DNA from: a bacterium
GTDB taxonomy: Bacteria > Armatimonadota > Fimbriimonadia > Fimbriimonadales > Fimbriimonadaceae
DNA length: 64,000 bases
Direction of reading: 5' to 3'
Assembly (NCBI GenBank): GCA_027483535.1
Contig: JAIXUN010000002.1
Span: 2,046,001-2,110,000 of the forward strand
Shown: in pieces, positions 36,699 through 44,920 of the stretch
How positions within the stretch are numbered: position 1 is the first letter of the stretch
How the letters are laid out: the number at the start of each line of letters is the position of its first letter
Notes under the pieces: model-generated
Database searches by the model: none
The model's input: the letters and a program-made list of their open reading frames with translations, nothing else
What the model was told of the DNA's origin: nothing
Translations under genes and position numbers: made by a program

Positions 36699-37768
36699 GA
36701 GACCTTAACCGGGTCTTTTTGGAGGAGACGCTCGTACACTGCGAGCGTCTCCTCGATCATTTTAGGGGCCCCAAAAACTTCTTCCGCTCGGCGCGTGGCA
36801 CCCGCTCCAAGTTCGAATCGCAGCTTCTCGTCGTTGACGAGCGCAAGCAAAGCCGACGCCATCGCCTTTTCGTCGCGAGCGGGCACCAGCAAACCTGATT
36901 CGGAGGTAACCACCTCCGGCAAGCCACCCACGTCGGTGCTGACGGTGGGCAAACCCATCATCATCGCTTCCACCACCGACATGCCCATAGCTTCCTTCAG
37001 GGAAGGAAAGGCAAAAAGGTCCATTGCCGAAAGGGCGGGCCAAACCGGATCTCGATATCCGGCGAAGGTCACCTTCTGGTCCAAGCCGAGCGATCGGGTA
37101 AGTGACCGGTATTCGGTTTCCCCATCACCGTTTCCAACGAGCAGCAACCGGGCGTTCGGAACCGTGTTGGACAAAATTTTGAAGGAACGAATCAGGGTGT
37201 CGATCCCTTTCATCGGGGTGAGGCGAGCAACCGTTCCGACCACGAGGTCACCTTCATCGAACCCAAACTCCCGCCGAGCAGCAACACGATCCACCACTGG
37301 GGGATTGGGAATTCCGTTGTAAACGACCTCAATTTTCGAAGCTGCTACCCCCTGGCCGATCAAGTGGGCGCGTACCCCTTTCGACACGGCGATCATGCGG
37401 TCGGCAAACGCAAAGGAGAGCTTCCCGCTCATGCCGTGAACGGTGGCAACACAAGGAATTCCAGCAAGTTTTGCCGCCAAACATCCGTTGAGACTCGACG
37501 TCGAGAGGTGGGTATGGACCACATCGACTTTTAGCTCTCGATAAAGCCTCATCAGTCGGGAAATGGCGATGGGATCGATCTTGGCTCGTACTCGAACCGG
37601 ATGGGCGTCAAAGCCCAGGGCGCGCATCTCCTCGGTGTACGGCTTCCCTTCGAACGTGAAAAACGGACAGTCGTGGCCCACTTCCCGGAGCCCGGTCGCC
37701 AGGATCGTTAAGCTCTGAGCCGCGCCGTAAATGCGGTGGGTGGCACTGCAAACCTGAGCAATGCGCAT
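36695..37768 (-). CDS. GT4-family glycosyltransferase
   Basis: 357 residues from the ATG at 37768. The family start MRIAQVCSATHRIYGAAQSL is followed by a GT-B fold: VVHTHLSTSSLNGCLAAKLAG, VYNGIP, VGTVARLTPMKGIDTLI, LLVGNGDGE and the donor-binding FPSLKEAMGMSVVEAMMMGLPTVSTDVGGLPEV with its ExxxxxxE. It likely transfers a sugar for a surface glycan. It follows the polysaccharide deacetylase gene by two bases (same strand) and converges on pspA with overlapping stops. A perfect 13-bp inverted repeat (36722-36734 with 36742-36754) lies in the last codons. Confidence 0.93.
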   Translation of the reverse strand: MRIAQVCSATHRIYGAAQSLTILATGLREVGHDCPFFTFEGKPYTEEMRALGFDAHPVRVRAKIDPIAISRLMRLYRELKVDVVHTHLSTSSLNGCLAAKLAGIPCVATVHGMSGKLSFAFADRMIAVSKGVRAHLIGQGVAASKIEVVYNGIPNPPVVDRVAARREFGFDEGDLVVGTVARLTPMKGIDTLIRSFKILSNTVPNARLLLVGNGDGETEYRSLTRSLGLDQKVTFAGYRDPVWPALSAMDLFAFPSLKEAMGMSVVEAMMMGLPTVSTDVGGLPEVVTSESGLLVPARDEKAMASALLALVNDEKLRFELGAGATRRAEEVFGAPKMIEETLAVYERLLQKDPVKVS

Positions 37769-37770
37769 AG

Positions 37771-38487
37771 CTACTTTCCGTACTTCTCCGCCCGGAAAAG
37801 TTTGTAGATGAATACGGGCATCACCGTGTCGTTTCTGATCGCGATCCGACGGATCAAATATGGATCGGTGGCCGCGGTATTCAAGCCTTTCAGAGTCGAG
37901 ATTCCAAGGTCGTAACCCGCTTGCTTCACCAAGCCGGGAGTTGCCTGATTGTGACTGCCGTACGGGTAGCAGAACGTTCGACAAGGCTTTCCAAGAAGAT
38001 CTTCAATCTGCTTCTTGCTGCGGAAAATTTCCTCTCGTTGAGCGGACTCGTCCAATTCGCCGAGTTTCGCGTGAGTGGCGGTATGGCTCCCAAACTCCAC
38101 TCCCTTCTGGGCGAGTTCGAGGATTTGTTGGGCTGACATCAGCGGCGCGGACGCGTCGCCAACTTTCGTGTCCCAGTCGTTCGTTTGCCCGATTCGCTCC
38201 GAAACCAAGAAGACGGTAGAGGGAAAACCGTGTGCCGAAAGCTCGCTGAACGCCGAGTTGTAGAAGTCTTCGAAGCCGTCGTCGAAAGTTAAACAGACCG
38301 TCTTTCGCACGCTTGTACTGCCCGAAAGAAAGGCTTGCTCCAAGTTCTCCACCGCGTAGCCACGCTTGGCTAGGAACGACAGTTGTTTTCGAAACAGTGT
38401 CGGTGGCACAAAGGTGCCCGGGTAAGTGGTTTTCGGATCGACCGGGGCGATCTTATGATAGGTCAGAACCGAAACCTTTCTTGGCAC
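37771..38487 (-). CDS. Polysaccharide deacetylase (NodB-like, carbohydrate esterase 4)
   Basis: 238 residues. Motif 1 LTFDDGFED supplies the catalytic D69 and the metal ligand D70; motif 2 HTATHA supplies H135 and H139; CYPYGSHN is motif 3. The N-terminus VSVLTYHKIAPVD is the strand often seen in polysaccharide deacetylases near glycan-export genes. No signal peptide is seen. It removes N- or O-acetyl groups from an exopolysaccharide or chitin-like polymer. Its neighbour GT4 is two bases downstream and they probably share a transcript. Confidence 0.92.
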   Translation of the reverse strand: MPRKVSVLTYHKIAPVDPKTTYPGTFVPPTLFRKQLSFLAKRGYAVENLEQAFLSGSTSVRKTVCLTFDDGFEDFYNSAFSELSAHGFPSTVFLVSERIGQTNDWDTKVGDASAPLMSAQQILELAQKGVEFGSHTATHAKLGELDESAQREEIFRSKKQIEDLLGKPCRTFCYPYGSHNQATPGLVKQAGYDLGISTLKGLNTAATDPYLIRRIAIRNDTVMPVFIYKLFRAEKYGK

Positions 38488-38496
38488 GGCTCTATT

Positions 38497-38727
38497 TTAC
38501 GAGTTCTGCGAGTCGGATTCACTCGCGTTCTCGTTGACGGTGGCGGCAGCCTCGTTCAGATCGGCTTTGGCTTGTTCTCGCCACGCCTTTCTCATTTCCT
38601 GATCCCGACGCATGGCGCTTTTCCACCAGAACGCACCTGCGATCAAACCCGCCGTGATGAGAAATAGCGATGCCCCAATCAAGAAGGCCCCAACGGGGTT
38701 AAGGAGAGCATCGTAGCCACGGACCAT
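38497..38727 (-). CDS. Small membrane protein
   Basis: 76 residues with one transmembrane helix (about 12-34, GAFLIGASLFLITAGLIAGAFWW), then an amphipathic charged tail of 40 residues rich in Glu, Ala and Asn. The stop is nine bases before the deacetylase start on the same strand, so it may be cotranscribed. The ATG has no clear ribosome binding site. No family is recognised; a scaffold or regulatory role in the polysaccharide machinery is only a guess. Confidence 0.55.
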   Translation of the reverse strand: MVRGYDALLNPVGAFLIGASLFLITAGLIAGAFWWKSAMRRDQEMRKAWREQAKADLNEAAATVNENASESDSQNS

Positions 38728-38765
38728 TGCAAAGAAGATTACCGCCGATTAAACCGTCTGGCATC

Positions 38766-39410
38766 TTAGGCAGCGGCGCGAGACGTGATGCGGCTCGACT
38801 CGACCCGGTCTTCAAGCATCGCTCGCCAGCGAGCCCGAGAAATACGGTCGACGTGCAGAATTTGGACGCCCCCTCGGAAGTGACCAATCATGGTCGTGGG
38901 TCGACAATTCTTAAGGGTGCCAAGGAAGTCGACTCCCCCAAAAGCGGTTGCCAACGTAAAGTGGGCGTTGAGCCCGAGGGGCAGGTTGCAGGGCAACAGA
39001 ATTCCGACGCCACTCTCAGAAATGTCTTCGCAAATGAAGGCAAGCGAGCCTTCGTCAGAGTGCATGATCCCTTCCAGTGAATCCACGCAAAGCCGACTTT
39101 CCCCCTTCAATGGTCGCTCTTCAACGGGCGAAACAAGTTTGAGCTGGGCCGATTCCTCGTCGAGTCGAGTGACCATTCCGATGAAGGTGTAGCAGGTTTT
39201 CGGTCCCTCAACCTCAACCGCCACGAACTCGCCGAGGCTGTAGTCCATTGCATCGGCCGGGCGGACCTCGATGTAGCCGTTCCAGAAATCGGCCACCCAT
39301 CCTCCTCCGAGCTTAGACGTGGAAAGGCTTTGCACCCTCATGCGGCGATTAATGCACTGCATGATGTAGACGTAGTCAATGTTTATCCCTTGACGAAGTG
39401 TCTTAGCCAT
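38766..39410 (-). CDS. PilZ-domain-like protein
   Basis: 214 residues from the ATG at 39410; longer frames are unlikely. The N-terminal 90 residues form a YcgR-N-like beta domain (NRRMRVQSLSTSKLGGGWVADFW, FVAVEVEGPKTCYTF). The C-terminal part has EDISESGVGILLPCNLPLG and FLGTLKNC with HFRGGVQI, matching the PilZ DISxxG core and later strands. The RxxxR loop that binds cyclic di-GMP is not obvious, so binding is uncertain. PilZ proteins link the messenger to pili, flagella or polysaccharide synthesis. A long gap separates it from the ALDH gene upstream on the same strand. Confidence 0.6.
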   Translation of the reverse strand: MAKTLRQGINIDYVYIMQCINRRMRVQSLSTSKLGGGWVADFWNGYIEVRPADAMDYSLGEFVAVEVEGPKTCYTFIGMVTRLDEESAQLKLVSPVEERPLKGESRLCVDSLEGIMHSDEGSLAFICEDISESGVGILLPCNLPLGLNAHFTLATAFGGVDFLGTLKNCRPTTMIGHFRGGVQILHVDRISRARWRAMLEDRVESSRITSRAAA

Positions 39411-39564
39411 CCCCACGTGGCTTATTGAACAAATCTGGAGGCAATCTACCGGCAACCCTACAAGGTTTTGCCTTTTACAGGTTCGATTGGTACAGGCGAT
39501 ACCGGTCTTGGGGTCGCTTGTGAACGACCCCAAATCCCGCTACGTTCCGCGCAGTGGGCGGGGC
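39411..39564. other. Intergenic stretch with a hairpin
   Basis: Contains a 9-bp stem, TTGGGGTCG (39508-39516) with CGACCCCAA (39525-39533). It lies just past the end of the ALDH gene and may end its transcript, but it lacks a T-tract. Confidence 0.4.
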
Positions 39565-41193
39565 CTAGAACATGAAGTCGGTTCGCAAGAAGTTGCTCGA
39601 CCGACTCTTCAGGATCTCGTTGACCAGTTCCCGGTTTTGCTCCGAGTAGTCCGTCGCAACGAGAGTCCGGATCGAAAATCGCTTCAGAGCATCCGCGACT
39701 GAAAGCGTTCCTTCTGCAGAAGCTTTTCGACCTGTGAACGGGAACGAGTCGGGACCTCGTTGACACTGCGTATTCAGGTTGACGCGAGAGACTTGGTTTA
39801 CCAGCGCATCGATCATCGGACCAAGAACCAGCGGGTCATTGCCGAAGAGGCTCACCTGCTGACCGAACTCCGACTCGACCGCATACTCCATCACTTCCGA
39901 GACATCTTCGTATTCCGCGATTGGAATGATGGGGCCGAACTGCTCGACCGTGAAGAGACGCATCTCCTTGGTGACCGGGAAGACAATCGCCGGGTGCATG
40001 AAGTTCTCCACGAACTCGCCGCCGCCCTCGTTCATCACCTTCGCGCCCATTTCTTCCGCCTCGTCGATCAGCGACCGGAACCAGTTGACCGCCTCGATAT
40101 CGGCAACAGGCGTGAGTTGAACACCGGGTGCCCAGGGCAGACCCGCTTTCATCTTCGAGATCGCCTCTCCGAGAAGGGTGATCAGCTCTTCGCGGCGGGA
40201 CTTGTGAACGTAAATGATCTTCAGAGCGGTGCATCTCTGGCCGTTGAAACCGAGGGCTCCGGCGATGATCTGCGGTACCGCGACCTTCATGTCCGCATCG
40301 GGCAGAACAACCGCAAGGTTTTTGGCATCCAGCGACAGAACGCATTTGAATCGGTGAGGTTGCGGGTGGTACTGCTTCAACTTGTCGGCTGTCTTGCTGC
40401 TGCCGATGAACGCCAGCAGTTCAATGCCACCAGACTGGATGATCGGCGGAATGATCGTGCCGCCTCGTCCGTTGATGATGTTGACGACTCCGGGAGGGAA
40501 ACTGTCTCGGAACGCCTCAAGCAGCGGGTTGTTCAGAAGCTGTCCGAATCGCGGGAGCTTGCTGATCACCGGGTTACCCATCAGGATCGCGGGCAAGAGG
40601 GTCGTAAACGTCTCGTTGAGCGGATAGTTGTAGGGACCCATGCAGAGCGTCGGTCCGAATGGCGACCGTCGAACCTGCGCCAGGAAGCCGTTTTCGATGC
40701 TGAAACCGCTGTTGTTTCGATCAAGCACCTTTAAGGCTTGAACCGAGTCTTCGATGTACTGAACCGTACGGTCGAACTCTTTATAGGAATCGGCTTGAGT
40801 CTTGCCAATCTCCCACATCATTCGCTCGACAACCGTCTCTCGAACGGCCTTCATTCGAGCCGTGAACTCTTCGACGGCATGAATCCGTTCGGCCACGGTC
40901 ATGGTGGGCCACTTCCCTTTTCCGTGATCCCACGCCGCCTGGGCCGCTTCTAGGGCCTGGAGCGCCTCGCTCTCGTCGAGCAGGGGAGCCGGACCAAGGG
41001 AGGGTCGAACAATGCCTCCGTTCCAATCGAAGAAGAGGCACGACTTAACGTCTTGTTGATCGCCCGACCACTCCCTAATCTCACCACCGATGAGATAGCG
41101 CAGGCCATCTTCGATTTTGGGGATCGGACGGCCGTCCGACTGCCAATTTCGGCGGTCTGCGTGGGATGCGATGGGGGAAGCATTAGAAGACAT
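39565..41193 (-). CDS. NADP-dependent aldehyde dehydrogenase, GapN-like
   Basis: 542 residues from ATG 41193 (MSSNAS); earlier in-frame starts up to 41271 are possible. ALDH motifs: GPTLCMGPYNYPLNET (Rossmann region), ELLAFIGSSKTAD with the general-base Glu, GFNGQRCTALK with the catalytic Cys and VEQFGPIIPI. QRGPDSFPFTGRKASAEG near the end matches non-phosphorylating glyceraldehyde-3-phosphate dehydrogenase, which makes 3-phosphoglycerate and NADPH without ATP. An N-terminal extension of about 60 residues is longer than usual. It is divergent from tsaE. Confidence 0.85.
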   Translation of the reverse strand: MSSNASPIASHADRRNWQSDGRPIPKIEDGLRYLIGGEIREWSGDQQDVKSCLFFDWNGGIVRPSLGPAPLLDESEALQALEAAQAAWDHGKGKWPTMTVAERIHAVEEFTARMKAVRETVVERMMWEIGKTQADSYKEFDRTVQYIEDSVQALKVLDRNNSGFSIENGFLAQVRRSPFGPTLCMGPYNYPLNETFTTLLPAILMGNPVISKLPRFGQLLNNPLLEAFRDSFPPGVVNIINGRGGTIIPPIIQSGGIELLAFIGSSKTADKLKQYHPQPHRFKCVLSLDAKNLAVVLPDADMKVAVPQIIAGALGFNGQRCTALKIIYVHKSRREELITLLGEAISKMKAGLPWAPGVQLTPVADIEAVNWFRSLIDEAEEMGAKVMNEGGGEFVENFMHPAIVFPVTKEMRLFTVEQFGPIIPIAEYEDVSEVMEYAVESEFGQQVSLFGNDPLVLGPMIDALVNQVSRVNLNTQCQRGPDSFPFTGRKASAEGTLSVADALKRFSIRTLVATDYSEQNRELVNEILKSRSSNFLRTDFMF

Positions 41194-41322
41194 GTCATTT
41201 TCAGTTTGGACCAAACTTTCCGCTGATTCACGGATATATCCCATCAAATTTCGCGAAACCATTCTTCCCACTCTTTAGCAGTGAGGATCGCCGAAGATTC
41301 GTAAACTAAGCGGAAGGAGTCC

Positions 41323-41826
41323 ATGAAACGTCGATCCGCGATTCTCAACTGTGCGAACGAGTCTGCTTTACAAGCATTCGCGGCTCGCTTGGCGGAAGGG
41401 GTCCAACTCGGCGATGTCATTCTTCTTCGCGGACCACTTGGAGCGGGGAAAACCACGTTCGTGCGTGGATTTCTCCGCGGGATCGGTCACCAAGGTGAAG
41501 TCCGGAGTCCGACGTTTTCTCTGGTCCACCTATACGAAACGACCCCGCCTGTTCTGCACGCCGACCTGTACCGGGTGGAATCGGTGCTTGGGTTGGGCTT
41601 AGAGGACGAACTTGATGATCGCGTGTCCTTCATCGAATGGCCCGATCGAGCCGATTTTCCCTGGGACCCGAACCAGACCATCGACGTTTCCATCGGCTTT
41701 GTTTCAGAGGACGAAGGGGCTCGGACGGTGGAGATCAGCCTTCCCGAATCGCGCGAACCACTCTGGTCGATTGTTCACGACTGGTCGGTCGTACATGCAG
41801 GGTCTATCGTTCATACTTGGAATTGA
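41323..41826 (+). CDS. tsaE: tRNA threonylcarbamoyladenosine biosynthesis ATPase TsaE
   Basis: 167 residues; GGAG lies three bases before the ATG. P-loop GPLGAGKTTFVRGFLRG at about residues 37-53, then SPTFSLVHLYE and the Walker B-like LHADLYRVE, followed by FIEWPDRAD. The ATPase works with TsaB and TsaD to load threonylcarbamoyl on A37 of ANN-decoding tRNAs. Its C-terminus is about 15-20 residues longer than usual. The stop overlaps the next start (TGATG), so the oxidoreductase is translationally coupled. Confidence 0.93.
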   Translation: MKRRSAILNCANESALQAFAARLAEGVQLGDVILLRGPLGAGKTTFVRGFLRGIGHQGEVRSPTFSLVHLYETTPPVLHADLYRVESVLGLGLEDELDDRVSFIEWPDRADFPWDPNQTIDVSIGFVSEDEGARTVEISLPESREPLWSIVHDWSVVHAGSIVHTWN

Positions 41827-42848
41827 TGGATCGGCTTCGCGTTGGGATTCTTGGTTGTGCGCACATGCACGTCCACGCGTACATGCATGGACTCAATACC
41901 CACCCAAATGCCGAAGTCGTTGGCGTCTTTGACCGCAACACAGAACGTGCCCAGACACTCGTTGATCGTTGGAACATCGAGGGCGGAGTTTTCAGCCAGG
42001 TTTCCGACCTCCTAGAGAAGTGCGACGCGGTTGCGATTGCTTCTGAAAACGTTTTTCACGCCGAGTTGGCGATCGCCGCCGCCAAGGCAGGAAAGCATGT
42101 GATCTGCGAGAAACCGCTGGTCACAAACGAAGACGATGCCAACGCGATGCGAGCCGCGTTCGACGGAACCGGACTGGTGTTCGCCACCGCATTTCCTTGC
42201 CGGTTCTCCCCTTCCTTCCAACGACTCAAACAAGTAGTGAGCGGTGGCGAATTGGGCAAGCTTGTTGCCATCACCGCGACAAATCGGGGTCGATGCCCAT
42301 TTGATTGGTTCGTCCAAACCGAACTTTCAGGCGGTGGGGCAATGATCGACCACGTTGTCCACGTTGCCGACCTCCTTCGTGCACTCCTCGGTGAAGACCC
42401 GACCTTTGTCCAAGCCTCGATTGGAAACAACCTCTATGGGAAGGAGTGGGACGATACCGCGATGGTGACCCTCCAATATCCTTCCGGACTGTTCGTCACC
42501 CTCGATTCCAGTTGGTCGAGGCCGAAGAATTTCCGAACTTGGGGCGATGTTACGATGTCGGTGGTCTTCGAAAATGGTCGCCTAGAACTGGACATGTTCG
42601 ATCAAGTGATCGAGCGGTTCACGATCAACTCCGACCCCTCCCACGTTTCCGAATCGTTCGGCTCCGACCTTGATGAAGCTCTGATCCACAACTTTGTCGA
42701 TGCGGTTCTGCAGGGCGTGCCCGTCAGCGCATCGCTAGAGGATGGTCTTGCCGCTTCGAAGATTGCGATCCGAGCGTACGATTCCGTGGCAAGAACCCAG
42801 CCGATCGCCCTGCAGACCCCAGACTCTCAACCCTTCGCTCGGGCTTAA
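41826..42848 (+). CDS. Gfo/Idh/MocA-family oxidoreductase
   Basis: 340 residues starting at the ATG that overlaps the tsaE stop. The N-terminal Rossmann fold has VGILGCAHMHVHAYMHGL. ICEKPLV carries the EKP motif, and the C-terminal domain contains GGAMIDHVVHVADLLRALLGEDP with the catalytic His/Asp pattern. The family reduces or oxidises sugars or inositols with NAD(P)+. The His-rich N-terminal loop, HMHVHAYMH, is unusual. The substrate cannot be told. Confidence 0.9.
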   Translation: MDRLRVGILGCAHMHVHAYMHGLNTHPNAEVVGVFDRNTERAQTLVDRWNIEGGVFSQVSDLLEKCDAVAIASENVFHAELAIAAAKAGKHVICEKPLVTNEDDANAMRAAFDGTGLVFATAFPCRFSPSFQRLKQVVSGGELGKLVAITATNRGRCPFDWFVQTELSGGGAMIDHVVHVADLLRALLGEDPTFVQASIGNNLYGKEWDDTAMVTLQYPSGLFVTLDSSWSRPKNFRTWGDVTMSVVFENGRLELDMFDQVIERFTINSDPSHVSESFGSDLDEALIHNFVDAVLQGVPVSASLEDGLAASKIAIRAYDSVARTQPIALQTPDSQPFARA

Positions 42849-42996
42849 TGCTCTGTTTGTAAGGTTTTCGATGCTGGAAACCTAAGAAGTCTCTGCAGAA
42901 ATACCAGGTTTTGCCGATACCTAACCTGGGCTCAGGCGCGTTGCTTTCGGCGTAGTAAACAATCCGGAAGCGGGGATTCCTGCTCGAAGAAAGGCT

Positions 42997-44280
42997 ATGG
43001 CATTGACTATCAAGGTTGCTCACGACTTCATCTGTCCCTGGTGCTGGATCGGACTCTTCCAAGCGCAAAGGATGCAGCGGGAATTCGGCGTCAAGATCGA
43101 CTGGCGCGGTTACGAACTCTTTCCCAAGAGCCTTGATTGGCCAGAGGCAGGTCCAACTCAAGAGAAGCCTGCCGACAAGCCGGATACTCCCTCTCGATTG
43201 GCGCTGATGCTCGCTGCAGAAGGTCTAGAAGTTCCCAAGATCGACCGACCCCACCACATGCGAACGTACAACACCCACCAAGCGGTGGAGTACGCGAAGA
43301 CTGAAGGCGTTCAGGATGCCGCCATCGAAGCGCTGTACCGAGCCTTTTGGGAAGGCGGGCGAAACATCAACGACCCGCACGTCATCTCCGACATCCTTCG
43401 CGGCATCGTTCACGACCTCGACGCCTTGGCTTATGCCATCAAGAACGACAAGTTCGGCGATCAGGTGGTGGACTTTGACGATGACGCTTACGCTCGGGGC
43501 GTTTACAACGTGCCGACCTTCTTCATCGGCTCGGACCGATACGCCGAACAACCTTACGGGATTCTTCGAAAGGCGCTGGTAAAGGCCATCGAGAACGGTT
43601 CGAGCACCACCCTGTACGAAGATATTCACTTCCCTGCCGGATACTCCACGCCGGGTCACGGTAAGCGACCGTACATCTTCATCAACATGGTTTCCACCAT
43701 CGATGGCAAGATCATCACCGGAGAGCGCGATGAACCCGTCGACGATCTTGGATCCAAGACCGATCACGCCGTGATGCACCTTCTTGAGTCGAAAGCCGAC
43801 GCCGTGCTCGTCGGTGCGAACAGCCTGCGAGCCACTCCAAAGTCTTGGAACCCCAAAACTCACAAGCGGATCGTGGTCACGAAGTCTGGCAACATCCCCG
43901 CCGACGCCGAGTTCCTGCATCACGGAGAGCCGTTTGTAGCCGTTCCCGGAAGCGCCAATGTGAAGCTTCCCGGCAAGGCGGCCATCCTTCGCACTGGAAC
44001 CAACGAGGTCGATTGGGAGATGCTTTTGGAACGGCTTTACTCGCTGGGTGTTCGACGCCTGAACGTGCTGGGCGGAAGTGAGATCAATGCTGCGCTTCTT
44101 GAACGAGACCTAGTCGATGAGCTGTTCTTGACGCTCGCTCCCAAGATCAAGTTGGGCAAAGATATTCCAACCTACGCGGACGGTAATCCGCTTCCGCGTC
44201 ACAAGATTCGTTCTTACGACCTCGTGGAGCACCACGCGGTGGATGGCGAGATTTTCCTGCGATACCGCCGGAAGCACTAA
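42997..44280 (+). CDS. Fusion of a DsbA/FrnE-like domain with a RibD C-terminal reductase domain
   Basis: 427 residues in one uninterrupted frame, with AAAGG just before the ATG. Residues about 1-205 are a DsbA/FrnE-type thioredoxin domain: CPWCWIG at C13 and C16, a helical insertion, and VPTFF with the cis-Pro near residue 170. Residues about 222-427 match the RibD C-terminal (dihydrofolate-reductase-like) domain: INMVSTIDGKI, DAVLVGANSLRATPKSW, RRLNVLGGSEINAALLERDLVDELFLTLAPKI. RibD-C reduces the ribosyl-aminopyrimidine of riboflavin synthesis, but stand-alone domains have other roles. I do not know this combination as a standard architecture. It ends in a strong terminator. Confidence 0.85.
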   Translation: MALTIKVAHDFICPWCWIGLFQAQRMQREFGVKIDWRGYELFPKSLDWPEAGPTQEKPADKPDTPSRLALMLAAEGLEVPKIDRPHHMRTYNTHQAVEYAKTEGVQDAAIEALYRAFWEGGRNINDPHVISDILRGIVHDLDALAYAIKNDKFGDQVVDFDDDAYARGVYNVPTFFIGSDRYAEQPYGILRKALVKAIENGSSTTLYEDIHFPAGYSTPGHGKRPYIFINMVSTIDGKIITGERDEPVDDLGSKTDHAVMHLLESKADAVLVGANSLRATPKSWNPKTHKRIVVTKSGNIPADAEFLHHGEPFVAVPGSANVKLPGKAAILRTGTNEVDWEMLLERLYSLGVRRLNVLGGSEINAALLERDLVDELFLTLAPKIKLGKDIPTYADGNPLPRHKIRSYDLVEHHAVDGEIFLRYRRKH

Positions 44281-44301
44281 AGCCCCGGCAGTATCGGGTT
44301 C

Positions 44302-44340
44302 AAGAACGGAGATCGAGTTACTCGATCTCCGTTCTTTTTG
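44302..44340 (+). terminator. Intrinsic terminator overlapping the end of the convergent VOC gene
   Basis: A perfect 16-bp stem (44302-44317 with 44321-44336) with the loop TTA and a TTTTT run at the end. The loop bases are the reverse complement of the TAA stop codon of the convergent minus-strand VOC gene, so the right arm is protein-coding. Confidence 0.92.
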
Positions 44341-44782
44341 CTTCGAGAATTTCGATCACGGCGCCCATGCCCTCGTTGGCATCGAAGTAGGCGTACTGCC
44401 CGTCCGAGCCCATGTCGCCGCGCATCATGAGCGTTGCTCCCTGCTCTTCAAGAGCCTGCTTGGTGGTCGCCATGTTTTGCGTCCAGAAGGCTATGTGGTG
44501 AAGCCGGGGTCCCTTTGTGTCCAGCCCTTCCGCCCACGCGCTATCGGTTCCGATCGGCTCGATCAGTTCTAGTTGAACGCCGCCGAGGTCGATGAATGCG
44601 AGCTTCGCTCGATCGTTGGTGGGAGTGCCTCGATAGGTCGCTCGGCAGTCGTTGCCCGGATCGGTGACGATCACCTTCGGTCGTTCGATTCCGAGAAGAG
44701 CGACGTACTTGTCCAGTGCCGATTCGATGTCGTTTACGACCACTGCTACCTGAGCCAACTTGGTGCTATCGAGGGTTGCCAT
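44318..44782 (-). CDS. VOC-superfamily (glyoxalase-like) protein
   Basis: 154 residues. Two beta-alpha-beta-beta-beta units are visible: QVAVVVNDIESALDKYVALLGIERPKVIV and LHHIAFWTQNMATTKQALEEQGATLM. The C-terminal EILEA strand supplies the last metal-ligand Glu. Candidate metal ligands (Gln 12, His in LHHIAFW, Glu) fit methylmalonyl-CoA epimerase-like or other VOC enzymes. It could be an epimerase, a lyase or a resistance protein. The last codons overlap the convergent gene's terminator. Confidence 0.83.
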   Translation of the reverse strand: MATLDSTKLAQVAVVVNDIESALDKYVALLGIERPKVIVTDPGNDCRATYRGTPTNDRAKLAFIDLGGVQLELIEPIGTDSAWAEGLDTKGPRLHHIAFWTQNMATTKQALEEQGATLMMRGDMGSDGQYAYFDANEGMGAVIEILEAKRTEIE

Positions 44783-44920
44783 ACGGTCACGCTACCCCGC
44801 CAAAAAGTTTTTTCAAAGATTTTTTCGAATGTTGTCGAAACGGGTCTGGCTCAAACGCTCGGGAACTGTAACCGAGATTGCTCCAGAGAAAAAAGCAAGA
44901 CCGGGCTCAAGGCAACGACA

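Noticed and set aside
39080-39110. CACGCAAAGCC string reminiscent of a cyclic di-GMP riboswitch core
   Set aside because: It is within the coding sequence of the PilZ-like gene, and the rest of the GEMM consensus is missing.
39760-40734. Open frame of 324 codons opposite the aldehyde dehydrogenase gene
   Set aside because: Antisense shadow of a well-conserved enzyme gene.
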